Shown here in pieces: positions 34,056-43,241 of a stretch of DNA of 64,000 bases. Location: assembly GCF_017814435.1 (NCBI RefSeq), contig NZ_JAGJCB010000010.1, positions 78,913 through 142,912 of the forward strand. The letters are read 5' to 3'. The notes beneath the pieces were generated by a model that was not told the DNA's origin, made no database searches, and saw only the letters and a list, made by a program, of their open reading frames with translations. Made by a program: the position numbers and the translations under genes. The stretch comes from Mariniflexile gromovii (GTDB lineage Bacteria > Bacteroidota > Bacteroidia > Flavobacteriales > Flavobacteriaceae). The first letter of the stretch is position 1. Every line of letters starts with the position of its first letter.

Positions 34056-35354
34056 TTGTTGGAAACCGAAAAAATAATCGCCTTGCTCAACCATAAATTA
34101 GGTCTCGAATTTGCTTTAGAGCAAGATAAAAAAGACACTTTATCATCCTACCGAAATCAATTTCACATACCAAAAGACAAAGATGGTAACGATTGTATTT
34201 ATATGACTGGAAATTCACTCGGGCTCCAACCAAAACAAACCAAGTCCTATGTAAATCAAGAACTGGAAGATTGGGCAAATTTGGGTGTTGAAGGGCATTT
34301 TGATGCAAAAAACCCGTGGTTGAACTACCACGAATCTTTAGGAGAACACATGGCAAAAGTGGTGGGCGCAAAACCTATTGAAGTGGTTGTGATGAATACC
34401 TTAACGGCCAATCTACATTTTTTAATGGTATCGTTTTACCAACCAACCAAAACACGCTATAAAATTTTAATGGAGGCCGATGCGTTTCCTTCAGATAAAT
34501 ATGCTGTAGAATCGCAATTACGCCATCATGGTTTTGATGATAAAGCAGGATTAATTCTTTGGAAAGCTAGAAAAGGTGAAGAATTAGCCAATTACGACGA
34601 TTTAGAAGCGATTTTAAAAACTCAAGGAGATGAAATAGCATTAGTTATGATTGGTGCCGTTAACTACTACACTGGGCAGTATTTCGATTTAAAGCGCATC
34701 ACCCAGTTAGCACATAAACATGGATGCACGGTAGGGTTTGATTGTGCCCACGGTGCTGGAAATGTTGCTCTAAATTTACACGATTCACGAGCCGATTTTG
34801 CGGCATGGTGTACCTATAAATACCTCAACTCAGGTCCAGGCAGCATTGCTGGATGCTTTGTTCACGAGCGTCATGCTTACAACAAAAACCTCAACCGATT
34901 TACAGGTTGGTGGAGCCATAACAAAGAAACACGATTTAAAATGCGTGATGAATTCGACCAATTACCCGGTGCCGAAGGTTGGCAATTGAGCAATCCTCCT
35001 ATTTTATCTATGGCTGCCATTAAAGCTTCTTTAGATATTTTTAATGAAGTTGGCATGGATACATTGATTGAAAAATCAAAAAAACTAACAGGCTATTTAG
35101 AGTTTCTTTTGAAAGATTTAGGTGAAGACACCATCAAAATCATCACCCCTAGCAATCCTGAAGAACGCGGTTGCCAACTTTCAATAGCAGTAAAAAACGC
35201 CGATAAATCATTGCATAATAAATTAACCAAAGCAGGCGTTATTTCCGATTGGCGCGAACCCAATGTTATTCGTTGTGCCCCTGTGCCCTTATACAATTCG
35301 TTTCAAGATGTGTATTATTTGGTAGAACGGTTGAAAAGCATTTTAAATGAATAA
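34056..35354 (+). CDS. kynU: Kynureninase
   Basis: A 432-residue PLP enzyme that cleaves 3-hydroxykynurenine or kynurenine to 3-hydroxyanthranilate or anthranilate plus alanine. Motifs: YMTGNSLGLQPKQT, NTLTANLHFLMVSFYQPT, the PLP aspartate in VGFDCAHGAGNV, and the PLP lysine at about 254 in WCTYKYLNSGPGS. No ATG precedes the conserved region. TTG codons at 34056, 34059 and 34083 are in frame; the first lies inside a TATTTTTG promoter-like string, so 34083 is a credible alternative. The stop overlaps the kmo gene by 8 bp. First gene of the kynurenine operon. Confidence 0.95.
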   Translation: MLETEKIIALLNHKLGLEFALEQDKKDTLSSYRNQFHIPKDKDGNDCIYMTGNSLGLQPKQTKSYVNQELEDWANLGVEGHFDAKNPWLNYHESLGEHMAKVVGAKPIEVVVMNTLTANLHFLMVSFYQPTKTRYKILMEADAFPSDKYAVESQLRHHGFDDKAGLILWKARKGEELANYDDLEAILKTQGDEIALVMIGAVNYYTGQYFDLKRITQLAHKHGCTVGFDCAHGAGNVALNLHDSRADFAAWCTYKYLNSGPGSIAGCFVHERHAYNKNLNRFTGWWSHNKETRFKMRDEFDQLPGAEGWQLSNPPILSMAAIKASLDIFNEVGMDTLIEKSKKLTGYLEFLLKDLGEDTIKIITPSNPEERGCQLSIAVKNADKSLHNKLTKAGVISDWREPNVIRCAPVPLYNSFQDVYYLVERLKSILNE

Positions 35355-36744
35355 ACAACAAAACATACTCATTATTGGCGCGGGACTTTGCGGTTCACTC
35401 TTAGCCTTACGCATGGGGCAACGTGGTTACAAGGTATCTGTTTACGAAAAACGTCCCGATTTACGCCAAGTAAATCTAGATTCTGGGCGTTCCATAAATT
35501 TAGCGTTTTCAGATAGAGGCAATAAAGCCATTAAATTGGTTGGCATAGAAGATAAAGTAAAAGCTTTATGCATTCCTATGAATGGCAGAATGCTTCACGA
35601 TATAGAGGGCAATACCGTTTTTGCACCTTATAGTGGTCGTGAACATGAGCATATCAATTCCATTTCACGCGGGGCATTAAACGCTTTACTTTTAGATGAA
35701 GCTGAAAAACACCAAAACGTTTCTATTTATTTCAACAAAAAATGTAAGTCGGTCAACTTTGAAAAAACCACAGCACTTTTTCAAGATTATGAAACCAAAA
35801 ACGAATTTATAGAAGATGCCGATGTTATCATAGCTACCGATGGCGCTGGTTCCATCATGCGCCAAAGCTATTATTTAGGCAAAAAATTCTTATTCAGTTT
35901 TTCGCAAGATTATTTAACGCATGGTTATAAAGAACTAAGCATTTTTCCAACCGAAAATGGCGATTACAAAACCTACAAAAATGCATTACATATTTGGGGA
36001 AGAGATTCATTTATGCTTATTGCACTCCCAAATTTAGATGGCAGTTTCACGGTCACGCTTTTTTTAAGTTATGATGATGGTGCATACAATTTCAACAACC
36101 TAACTACCAAAGAACGTGTTATTGAATTCTTTAGAAAATATTTTAAAGATGCTTTGGAATTGATGCCAAATGTGGTAGACGATTTTTTCAAAAACCCAAC
36201 ATCACCACTTGGCACTGTAAAATGTTCGCCTTGGCATTATAAAGGAAACACGCTTTTAATGGGTGATGCTGCCCATGCCATTGTACCGTTTTATGGGCAA
36301 GGTATGAATGCGTCTTTTGAAGATGTTGTGGAATTTGACAAAGTTTTAGATACTTACAAAGGCGATTGGGAAACCGTTTTTAAAACCTACGAAGCATCAC
36401 GAAAAAAAGATACCGATGCCATTGCAGATTTGGCCATAGATAATTTTCATGAAATGAAAGGTCATGTAAACAACGCTATTTTTAGGGAAAAACGCAATTT
36501 AGAAATGGCTTTGGAAAAACAATTTCCAAATGATTATTCATCAAAATATTCTTTAGTAACTTTTAATGAAGCTATTGGATACCAAGAAGCCATGTTACGA
36601 GGCAGGGCTCAAGACAAAGCCATTTTAAACATGCTTAACGATGGTACTTTAAATTTAAAAGACGATTTAAAAATCATCCTAGAAAAAGTAAAAAAAGAAA
36701 CTGAAGCTATTCTTGAAGATGATAGAATTGCTGGGTTGAAATAA
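35347..36744 (+). CDS. kmo: Kynurenine 3-monooxygenase
   Basis: A 465-residue flavoprotein hydroxylase that makes 3-hydroxykynurenine from kynurenine with NADPH and O2. It has the FAD GxGxxG at residues 11-16 (IIGAGLCGSLLAL), the family signature VNLDSGRSINLAFSDRG, IATDGAGS and the second FAD motif GDAAHAIVPFYGQGMNASFED. The C-terminal part is moderately hydrophobic but without an obvious membrane anchor. It overlaps kynU by 8 bp, so the two enzymes are translationally coupled and act in sequence. Confidence 0.95.
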   Translation: MNKQQNILIIGAGLCGSLLALRMGQRGYKVSVYEKRPDLRQVNLDSGRSINLAFSDRGNKAIKLVGIEDKVKALCIPMNGRMLHDIEGNTVFAPYSGREHEHINSISRGALNALLLDEAEKHQNVSIYFNKKCKSVNFEKTTALFQDYETKNEFIEDADVIIATDGAGSIMRQSYYLGKKFLFSFSQDYLTHGYKELSIFPTENGDYKTYKNALHIWGRDSFMLIALPNLDGSFTVTLFLSYDDGAYNFNNLTTKERVIEFFRKYFKDALELMPNVVDDFFKNPTSPLGTVKCSPWHYKGNTLLMGDAAHAIVPFYGQGMNASFEDVVEFDKVLDTYKGDWETVFKTYEASRKKDTDAIADLAIDNFHEMKGHVNNAIFREKRNLEMALEKQFPNDYSSKYSLVTFNEAIGYQEAMLRGRAQDKAILNMLNDGTLNLKDDLKIILEKVKKETEAILEDDRIAGLK

Positions 36745-36748
36745 AGCT

Positions 36749-37126
36749 ATGAAACTATTTGCTAAATGTTCAAAATGTAAACATGAAATAAGCTTCAGTT
36801 CTAATCATAAAACTAGGGTTGAATTTGCCATGTACGAAGGAAAGATAAAAACTTTAATTTGTGATATTTGCGGTAATAAAAATAGTTTTAAGGTAAATGA
36901 CATTTTTGCAAAAGAATCTAAACTTGCATTTATTATTGCAGGAATAGTATTTTTAATTGGCACTCCAATTTTAATATATTACCTCCCTATTTTCATACTT
37001 AAATATGGTGGTTTATATACAAGCCTAGGGGCTGGTGGTCTTTTGCTAATTCCTGGTTTTATATATTCCAACATTTTAAAAGAGGATAGAATAAGAGTAA
37101 ACACTTTTAATAGAGGATGGACATAA
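36749..37126 (+). CDS. Zinc-ribbon membrane protein of unknown function
   Basis: A 125-residue protein with a putative zinc ribbon made by CSKC (about residues 7-10) and CDIC (about 38-41), followed by two transmembrane helices (about 58-80 and 87-107). I do not recognise a family. It starts 4 bp after kmo and ends 16 bp before the SDR gene, so it is transcribed with the kynurenine genes although nothing in its sequence suggests catalysis. It could be a passenger gene or a membrane-associated accessory protein. Confidence 0.75.
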   Translation: MKLFAKCSKCKHEISFSSNHKTRVEFAMYEGKIKTLICDICGNKNSFKVNDIFAKESKLAFIIAGIVFLIGTPILIYYLPIFILKYGGLYTSLGAGGLLLIPGFIYSNILKEDRIRVNTFNRGWT

Positions 37127-37142
37127 GATTAATTAACATATT

Positions 37143-37925
37143 ATGAACTTAAACCTAAAAAACAAAAACGCCTTGGTGTGCGGAAGCACACAAGGCATTG
37201 GAAAAGCAACCGCCATAGCCTTGGCTAACGAAGGTGTGAACGTTACTTTGGTTGCCCGAAACCGAGATAAACTAAAGCAGGTTTTAGCTGAATTACCAAA
37301 CAGCGAAAACCACCATTTTATTGTAGCCGATTTTACAAACCCAAAAGATTTACGGGAAAAAATAATCAAGTTTATAGATGAAAACCAAGGATTTCATATT
37401 CTTGTAAACAATACAGGCGGCCCCAGAAGTGGCGATATTGTAAACGCTAGTTTAGATGAATTTGACCATGCGTTTACCATGCACTTAAAGTGCAACCACG
37501 TATTGGCACAAGCAACCGTTCCGTTTATGAAAGAAGCTGGTTTTGGCAGAATTATTAATGTAATTTCTACATCGGTAAAAGAACCTATTCCTGGGCTTGG
37601 TGTTAGCAACACCATTAGAGGCGCCGTTGGCAATTGGAGTAAAACTTTATCGGTGGAATTGGGGGCTTTTGGTATTACCGTAAACAACGTGCTACCTGGT
37701 TTTACCGATACCGAACGTTTGGCTGAAATTATTAAGATTAAAGCCAACCACGAGGGCACAACTATTGAAAAAATGACTGAAATAATGAAAAATTACAGTC
37801 CTGCAAAACGTTTTGCTCAGCCAGAAGAAACTGCCAACGTTATTACATTTTTGGCTAGTGAAGCCGCTAGTTATGTAAACGGAATTAACGTTCCTGTTGA
37901 TGGTGGTCGCACAAAAAGTTTGTAA
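37143..37925 (+). CDS. SDR family oxidoreductase with altered catalytic motif
   Basis: 260 residues of Rossmann fold with the NAD(P)-binding GSTQGIGKATA motif, LVNNTGGPRSG and a GGRTK end. The usual SDR catalytic Y-x3-K is not present: the aligned segment is GVSNTIRGAV, with Ser and Arg in place of Tyr and Lys. The preceding Ser-rich VISTSVKEPIPGLG is kept. This matches an 'SN-x-R' subgroup of SDRs. Position between kmo and the 3-hydroxyanthranilate dioxygenase gene suggests a role in the downstream aminomuconate branch, but no reaction can be assigned. Confidence 0.88.
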   Translation: MNLNLKNKNALVCGSTQGIGKATAIALANEGVNVTLVARNRDKLKQVLAELPNSENHHFIVADFTNPKDLREKIIKFIDENQGFHILVNNTGGPRSGDIVNASLDEFDHAFTMHLKCNHVLAQATVPFMKEAGFGRIINVISTSVKEPIPGLGVSNTIRGAVGNWSKTLSVELGAFGITVNNVLPGFTDTERLAEIIKIKANHEGTTIEKMTEIMKNYSPAKRFAQPEETANVITFLASEAASYVNGINVPVDGGRTKSL

Positions 37926-37939
37926 CTTTATACTAATTC

Positions 37940-38074
37940 TGCGTGAGGGATTGTAGCGGTATCCTTTTTTGCCATTAAAAGCAAAAAAGATATAGCGAAA
38001 CATTTACGTTCATGAATTCATTAGTTTAAAATAATAAAGCATGAATAAAAGCCCGACCCGATAGGGGCACGCCC
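37940..38074. repeat. Dispersed intergenic repeat (TGCGTGAGGGATT...GGCACGCCC)
   Basis: Begins TGCGTGAGGGATT and ends GGGGCACGCCC. The interior includes a hairpin TTTTTTGC...GCAAAAAA (about 37964-37990). A CATGAATTCATTAGTTTAAA stretch is shared with a second copy at 51623-51698 in opposite outer orientation. It splits the kynurenine gene cluster between the SDR and dioxygenase genes. Confidence 0.7.
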
Positions 38075-38088
38075 TAAAAATTACATGT

Positions 38089-38613
38089 ATGAGCAAATTA
38101 GTTTCTCCTTTAAATTTTAAAGCTTGGATTGAAGAAAACCGGCATCTTTTAAAACCGCCTGTTGGCAATAAAGTGGTTTGGGAAGATGGTGAATTTATTG
38201 TAATGGTAGTTGGCGGACCCAATAACAGAAAGGATTACCATTATAACGAAACGCCCGAGTTTTTCTATCAGGTTGAAGGCAATATGATATTGAAAATTAT
38301 GGATGGAAATACGCCAAAGGACATCCATATTAACGAAGGTGATATCTATTTGTTGCCCGCAAAAGTGCCACATTCACCACAACGTGTTGCCAATACCGTT
38401 GGTTTGGTTATTGAGTATCCGCGCTCAAAAAAGATGAAAGATGCTTTGGAATGGTACTGCGAAAAATGCAATAATTTACTGTATAGAAAGAAGTTTAAAT
38501 TAGGGAATATTGAAACCGATATGCCTAAAATTTTTGATAAATTTTATGGCGATGAAGAAAAACGTACCTGCACAAAATGCACGTATGTGATGGATCAGCC
38601 TAAGAAAATTTAA
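38089..38613 (+). CDS. 3-Hydroxyanthranilate 3,4-dioxygenase
   Basis: A 174-residue cupin enzyme that opens 3-hydroxyanthranilate to 2-amino-3-carboxymuconate semialdehyde (nbaC/haaO family). The Fe-binding cupin motif is RKDYHYNETPEFFYQVEG, followed by INEGDIYLLPAKVPHSPQR. The C-terminal rubredoxin-like knuckle has CEKC at about 124-127 and CTKC at about 163-166, as in bacterial enzymes. The start ATG at 38089 lies 15 bp after the intergenic repeat; the amidohydrolase gene follows after 9 bp. Confidence 0.95.
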   Translation: MSKLVSPLNFKAWIEENRHLLKPPVGNKVVWEDGEFIVMVVGGPNNRKDYHYNETPEFFYQVEGNMILKIMDGNTPKDIHINEGDIYLLPAKVPHSPQRVANTVGLVIEYPRSKKMKDALEWYCEKCNNLLYRKKFKLGNIETDMPKIFDKFYGDEEKRTCTKCTYVMDQPKKI

Positions 38614-38622
38614 ATCTGTTTT

Positions 38623-39705
38623 ATGACACGTAAACTTCGTATTAACGGGCATTCGCATTTGCTTCCTTATCCTGAGGAAATACCCGACTATATGCGAGAA
38701 AAAGGGATTTTTTGGGTTGATAAAGACCGGAAATTCATGCTTCAAAAAGATTGGAGCCGACCTGTAACCCATTCAAGTTTCTTTCTAGATGAAAAATTGG
38801 AATGGATGGAACGCTTCCATATAGACCATGCAGTGGTTTTAAACCTATCGCAACTTTATGGCAATGGGCTGCGTGTGGAAGAAATGAAACAAGCATTGCG
38901 TTTTCAGAATGATTTTAATGCACGTATTCAACATGATAACCCGAGTAAATTTACCTGTGGCTTTGTGGTGCATCCGGGTTTTGTAAAAGGTGCCTGTTGG
39001 GAAATTGAACGCTGTGTTGAAACTCACGGCATGCAACTACTCTGTTTACCAACACATTACATGGACACCATTGGAACGTGGCGTTGCATTTTTGATGAAG
39101 AAAACGAGCCTATTTTTGAATTGGCTAACAAATATAATTTGGCTGTTGAAATTCACCCATATGATGGTGAGAAGTTTATAAAATTAGAAAATACCTCGTG
39201 GCGCTTTCACTTAATTTGGATGTTAGCGCAATGTGCTGATGCCTATCACTTTTTAACTTTGAATGGTTACCAAGAAAAGTACCCAAACATGCGAACTTGT
39301 TTTGCGCATGGCGGACAGTTGGCACAAATAAATTTAGGTAGACGTATTCAAGGTTTTGATGGCAGACCCGATTTATTTGAAGGCAAACACCACCCCAGAA
39401 AAGCGGTTGGGCATAAAAATATTTTCTTTGATACGCTGGTACACGATACGGGTGGACTTCAATTATTAATTAAAAACCATGGCTCTAAACAAGTGTTGAT
39501 GGGATTGGACGACCCTTACCCATTAGGTGAAATGGAAAGCACCAAACAATCGTCATATCCAGGAAAAATATTAGATTTGGCCATGGAACAAAACCTTATT
39601 ACCGAAGTAGAACGCGATGCTATTTGGCAAGACAATGTGGTACAATGGCTTTGTGGCGATGATGAATTGGCGAAACAAAAGTTGATTAATAGAATTTTAG
39701 GTTAA
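38623..39705 (+). CDS. Amidohydrolase, 2-amino-3-carboxymuconate-semialdehyde decarboxylase-like
   Basis: A 360-residue amidohydrolase-superfamily protein. The metal-site HxH is near the N-terminus (INGHSHLLPYPEE), with AVEIHPYDG, CFAHGGQLAQINLGRR and LMGLDDPYPLGE supplying the other ligands. Directly after the 3-hydroxyanthranilate dioxygenase gene, it most likely decarboxylates that enzyme's product (ACMSD, nbaD-like). It converges with the LytTR regulator gene, overlapping by 4 bp. The next enzyme of the route, aminomuconate-semialdehyde dehydrogenase, is not in the window. Confidence 0.9.
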   Translation: MTRKLRINGHSHLLPYPEEIPDYMREKGIFWVDKDRKFMLQKDWSRPVTHSSFFLDEKLEWMERFHIDHAVVLNLSQLYGNGLRVEEMKQALRFQNDFNARIQHDNPSKFTCGFVVHPGFVKGACWEIERCVETHGMQLLCLPTHYMDTIGTWRCIFDEENEPIFELANKYNLAVEIHPYDGEKFIKLENTSWRFHLIWMLAQCADAYHFLTLNGYQEKYPNMRTCFAHGGQLAQINLGRRIQGFDGRPDLFEGKHHPRKAVGHKNIFFDTLVHDTGGLQLLIKNHGSKQVLMGLDDPYPLGEMESTKQSSYPGKILDLAMEQNLITEVERDAIWQDNVVQWLCGDDELAKQKLINRILG

Positions 39706-40463
39706 ACCTGCATCCATTCTTTAATTTTATCCGAATAACTTCGACCAGAGGTTACACTCGACAATCCTTTATTCTTCAGCTTAAAAATAAATCGACTGTT
39801 AAAATATTTCTGAACTTCTTCAACGTAATTTGTATTAACTATAAATGCCCGATGCACTCTTAAAAAATAATTGGGCAATTGCATTTCCAACTGTGTTAAT
39901 GATTTTTCTGTCAAAAAAACAGCTGAATTTGTAACGATATTCACGTATTTATCATTGGCTTCCAAACAAGTGATGTCTTCTAATTTTATAAAAATTAATT
40001 TGTCTTCTTTTTTAACGGTAATCGACGTCATGGGTTTTAGTTTTTTTTGAGCCGATAATTCCTGAACAACTTTTAAAATATCTTGCGATGTATCTTTTTT
40101 GTTGAATAGTTTCATTTTAGCAATGGTTTTCTCCAAACGCTCCAAACGGACAGGTTTCACTAAATAATCAACACTATTAGTTTCAAAAGCTTTTAAAGCA
40201 TATTCATCGTGCGCTGTACAAAACACAATAAGTGGGATGTTTTCCAAAGCTTCAATTAATTCGAAACCATTGAGTAGAGGCATTTCAATGTCTAAAAAAA
40301 TAAGATCTGGGTTTAATTCGTTAATCTGCTGTAAAGCTGCTGCTCCGTTTTTAGAAAAGCCAATAATATTAATATATTCAGAAAAGTTTAAAAGCAGGCT
40401 TTCTAAACGTGTTCTTGCTAAAGGTTCATCGTCTATAATTAAAGTTGAATACCGTTTTTGCAT
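39702..40463 (-). CDS. LytTR-family response regulator
   Basis: A 253-residue two-domain regulator. The receiver domain (about 1-120) shows DDEPLAR, the phospho-acceptor Asp in DLIFLDIEMPLLNGFEL, and the conserved K in VDYLVKPVRLERL. The LytTR DNA-binding domain (about 145-250) shows ITVKKEDKLIFIKLEDITCLEANDKYV and FLRVHRAFIVN. It lies 1 bp downstream of its probable partner kinase, so the two form a two-component system. Targets are unknown. Confidence 0.95.
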   Translation of the reverse strand: MQKRYSTLIIDDEPLARTRLESLLLNFSEYINIIGFSKNGAAALQQINELNPDLIFLDIEMPLLNGFELIEALENIPLIVFCTAHDEYALKAFETNSVDYLVKPVRLERLEKTIAKMKLFNKKDTSQDILKVVQELSAQKKLKPMTSITVKKEDKLIFIKLEDITCLEANDKYVNIVTNSAVFLTEKSLTQLEMQLPNYFLRVHRAFIVNTNYVEEVQKYFNSRFIFKLKNKGLSSVTSGRSYSDKIKEWMQV

Positions 40464-40464
40464 G

Positions 40465-42402
40465 TTAAAATTTTGTTTTAATGGTAATCGTTATTTGTTT
40501 CACTGGTTCATTAACTATGTTTATTGATGCATTATCGGCATAACTAAATTTAAGCAAATCGTAAACCGTTTGCAAACCATGCCCACTAACAAAACCATCT
40601 GGAAATTGAGGACCATTATCAGTCACAATTATATCAATCCCTTCTTTATTCTTACTAATCTTTAATTGAATCTCTCCTGCGCCTTCTATTTTTGATATGC
40701 CATGCTTAACAGCATTTTCTATTAATGGTTGAATAAGAAACATGGGGATTTCAATATCATTAAGACTTTCATCTACTTGAACCTTATAACTTAAACGGTC
40801 TCCAAAACGAATCTGTTCAACCTCCAAATAGGTTTTTACCATCTCTACCTCATCGCTTATGGCATTTTTCTTTTTTCCCTTTCGGTTTATGGTATATTTA
40901 AACAAATCGGAAAGTGATAGTGCCATTTTTTCTGTTTTAGAAGCATCGGTTTGTGCTAAACTAGCAATAGAATTTAAAGCATTATATAAAAAATGAGGGT
41001 TAATTTGAGATTGCAACAACTTAACTTCTGCTTGAGCATTTAAGGCTTTTAATTGGCTTAACTCGATGTCTTTTTGTTTTATAAGGTTTTCTGAAAAATG
41101 ATCTAAATATATAAATATACCTCTTACAATGGAAAATAGAAAAGCAAAAGCTAGGAACGTATTTAATCTAAAAAACCAGTCGACAAATTTATTTTCTGCA
41201 ATAAAAATGATAAAAATAGGCACTAAAACCGCTATTAGAGTAAAACAAATTTTAAAAACAAATTCTTTAGTGAAATTCCAATTAAACTTATTAATATATC
41301 TATCATAAAACATTAAACAAAACGCTAAAACAGCACCTATTAAAATATATGATAAACAGGTTAAATAATAAGTCCTAAATTGAAAGTGATTTCCTGTTGT
41401 AATTAAATAGCTATGAATAAATGAGGCATAATAAAAACATATGAACGCAACAACCACTGGAAAAAAATAACTCAAATAAAGGAATTTATAAGTTCTTTTA
41501 TATAGAATATTGAAACCTAGAAACAACATAATAAAAACAGAAAAAGACGCTATCCAATTTGCTAATATTTTCTGCTTCTCTTTATTTATAAAATTACCTG
41601 CAAAGCGCCATGGATATGTACTATACATATAGTCTTTATATTCTTTAACCAAAGTTGGAGAATACAATTTTTGTAACAAAAATTTATCATAATCGGTAAA
41701 ATCTAAATGCCAAGATGTAGCTTCGTTGCGGTTCAACATGGCTCCTTTTATATCAAATTTGCCATTTATTCTTTCTTTAAAAAGGCTTGCACATGAAATC
41801 ATTCTAACTAAATAGAATCTAATAATGTCTTGTCTTTCTTCTACAGTTTGAGATTTATGAAATTTGAAAGTAATTTTAGAACCACTGAATCCAGAAGGTC
41901 TATCTTTATTCATAGGGCTAAAAAATATTCCATTTGGTTTAACAGCTTTTAAAAAACGTTTATCTTCCAAACTATAAGCATCTTGTAACGAATCAACTTC
42001 TGTTATATATATGGAAATAGAAACAGCCCATAAATCAGAATATTCATAACCTTTTATTTTTTCATTTCTATGAAGGTTAGGATTTACCTTCGGAATCCCT
42101 GTGAAATTTCTAAAATAATTAATCTCCTTATTGGGAATTAATGTTCTTAATTCATCAAAATTATTTTCTAAAGCTACACTGTCCAACTTACTGGCATTAA
42201 TTAACTCAACTAATATGGGACCTGAATATTTATTAACTTTTTCAGTTTCTCCATCAAAAACACGCTCCTTAACATATTCCCATTTATCATCTTTGGGTAA
42301 GTTTGGATAATAGTTATACCTATTTTGACTTTTACTTGAACCAGATATTACAATAATAGGAATTGCAGCAAGAATGAGACAGAACAACACAATTTTCTTC
42401 AT
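40465..42402 (-). CDS. LytS-type sensor histidine kinase
   Basis: 645 residues. An N-terminal signal or anchor segment (about 1-22) is followed by an extracytoplasmic domain of about 260 residues that I do not recognise (about 25-285), then seven or so transmembrane helices (about 290-440). The His_kinase domain has the phospho-His in QSQINPHFLYNALNSIASL, and the HATPase has PLIENAVKHGI and DNGPQFP. This is the family that phosphorylates LytTR regulators, and such a regulator gene follows. The 5' start at 42402 faces the O-methyltransferase gene divergently. Confidence 0.93.
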   Translation of the reverse strand: MKKIVLFCLILAAIPIIVISGSSKSQNRYNYYPNLPKDDKWEYVKERVFDGETEKVNKYSGPILVELINASKLDSVALENNFDELRTLIPNKEINYFRNFTGIPKVNPNLHRNEKIKGYEYSDLWAVSISIYITEVDSLQDAYSLEDKRFLKAVKPNGIFFSPMNKDRPSGFSGSKITFKFHKSQTVEERQDIIRFYLVRMISCASLFKERINGKFDIKGAMLNRNEATSWHLDFTDYDKFLLQKLYSPTLVKEYKDYMYSTYPWRFAGNFINKEKQKILANWIASFSVFIMLFLGFNILYKRTYKFLYLSYFFPVVVAFICFYYASFIHSYLITTGNHFQFRTYYLTCLSYILIGAVLAFCLMFYDRYINKFNWNFTKEFVFKICFTLIAVLVPIFIIFIAENKFVDWFFRLNTFLAFAFLFSIVRGIFIYLDHFSENLIKQKDIELSQLKALNAQAEVKLLQSQINPHFLYNALNSIASLAQTDASKTEKMALSLSDLFKYTINRKGKKKNAISDEVEMVKTYLEVEQIRFGDRLSYKVQVDESLNDIEIPMFLIQPLIENAVKHGISKIEGAGEIQLKISKNKEGIDIIVTDNGPQFPDGFVSGHGLQTVYDLLKFSYADNASINIVNEPVKQITITIKTKF

Positions 42403-42592
42403 AACAGTAAATTTAAGTATTTAAAACACAAATAAACTTTATAGATTTTGTATTTAAAATAAATTTCTGACGAACTGCAAATACACATTCCAAAATACAT
42501 GAAAACTTAAATTTCATTAAAAAGAAGACAGATATTACAATGAATAAATAAAATGTAATACTTTCGAGTTTTAATTTTAAGGCACTTTTATT

Positions 42593-43240
42593 ATGCACTT
42601 TTTACCCGAAGAATTAGACGATTATGTAGTGGCCCATTCTGAAGCAGAACCAGAATTGTTGCAACAACTTACCCGAGAAACTTACCAAAAGATATTGCAA
42701 CCTATTATGCTAAGTGGTCCCTACCAAGGACGTGTACTGAGCATGATTTCCAAACTAAAACAGCCTAAAACCATTTTGGAATTAGGCACTTTTACAGGAT
42801 ACGCTACCTTGTGTTTAGCCGAAGGTTTACAAAAAAATGGAGAAATACACACCATTGATATTAATGAGGAATTGGAAGATTTTCAACGGAAATATTTTGA
42901 CAGATCGAAATATGGTCATCAAATTTTCCAGCATTTGGGCGATGCTTTAGACATTATTCCGAAGTTGGATAAAACCTTCGATTTAATTTTTATTGATGCT
43001 GATAAGCCTAACTACGTTAATTATTTCCATTTAATTATTGACAAACTAAACCCTGGCGGCATTATCCTTTCGGACAATGTGCTTTGGCACGGTAAGGTGG
43101 TAGAACCTTTAGACCCTAAAGATGCTTCTACCAAAGCGGTTTTAGATTACAACACGCTTTTAAAAGAAGATCCTAGAATTGAAACGGTTTTATTGCCTAT
43201 TAGAGATGGGTTGACTATTAGCAGGAAACACATCATCTAG
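42593..43240 (+). CDS. Class I O-methyltransferase (CCoAOMT-like)
   Basis: A 215-residue SAM-dependent methyltransferase. The SAM-binding motif is LELGTFTGYATLCLAEGL at about 63-80; the metal and substrate motif is FIDADKPNYVNYF and GGIILSDNVLWHGKV follows. This is the family of catechol or caffeoyl-CoA O-methyltransferases; the acceptor is unknown in Flavobacteriia. It ends one base before the stop of the convergent hybrid kinase gene. Confidence 0.93.
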   Translation: MHFLPEELDDYVVAHSEAEPELLQQLTRETYQKILQPIMLSGPYQGRVLSMISKLKQPKTILELGTFTGYATLCLAEGLQKNGEIHTIDINEELEDFQRKYFDRSKYGHQIFQHLGDALDIIPKLDKTFDLIFIDADKPNYVNYFHLIIDKLNPGGIILSDNVLWHGKVVEPLDPKDASTKAVLDYNTLLKEDPRIETVLLPIRDGLTISRKHII

Positions 43241-43241
43241 T

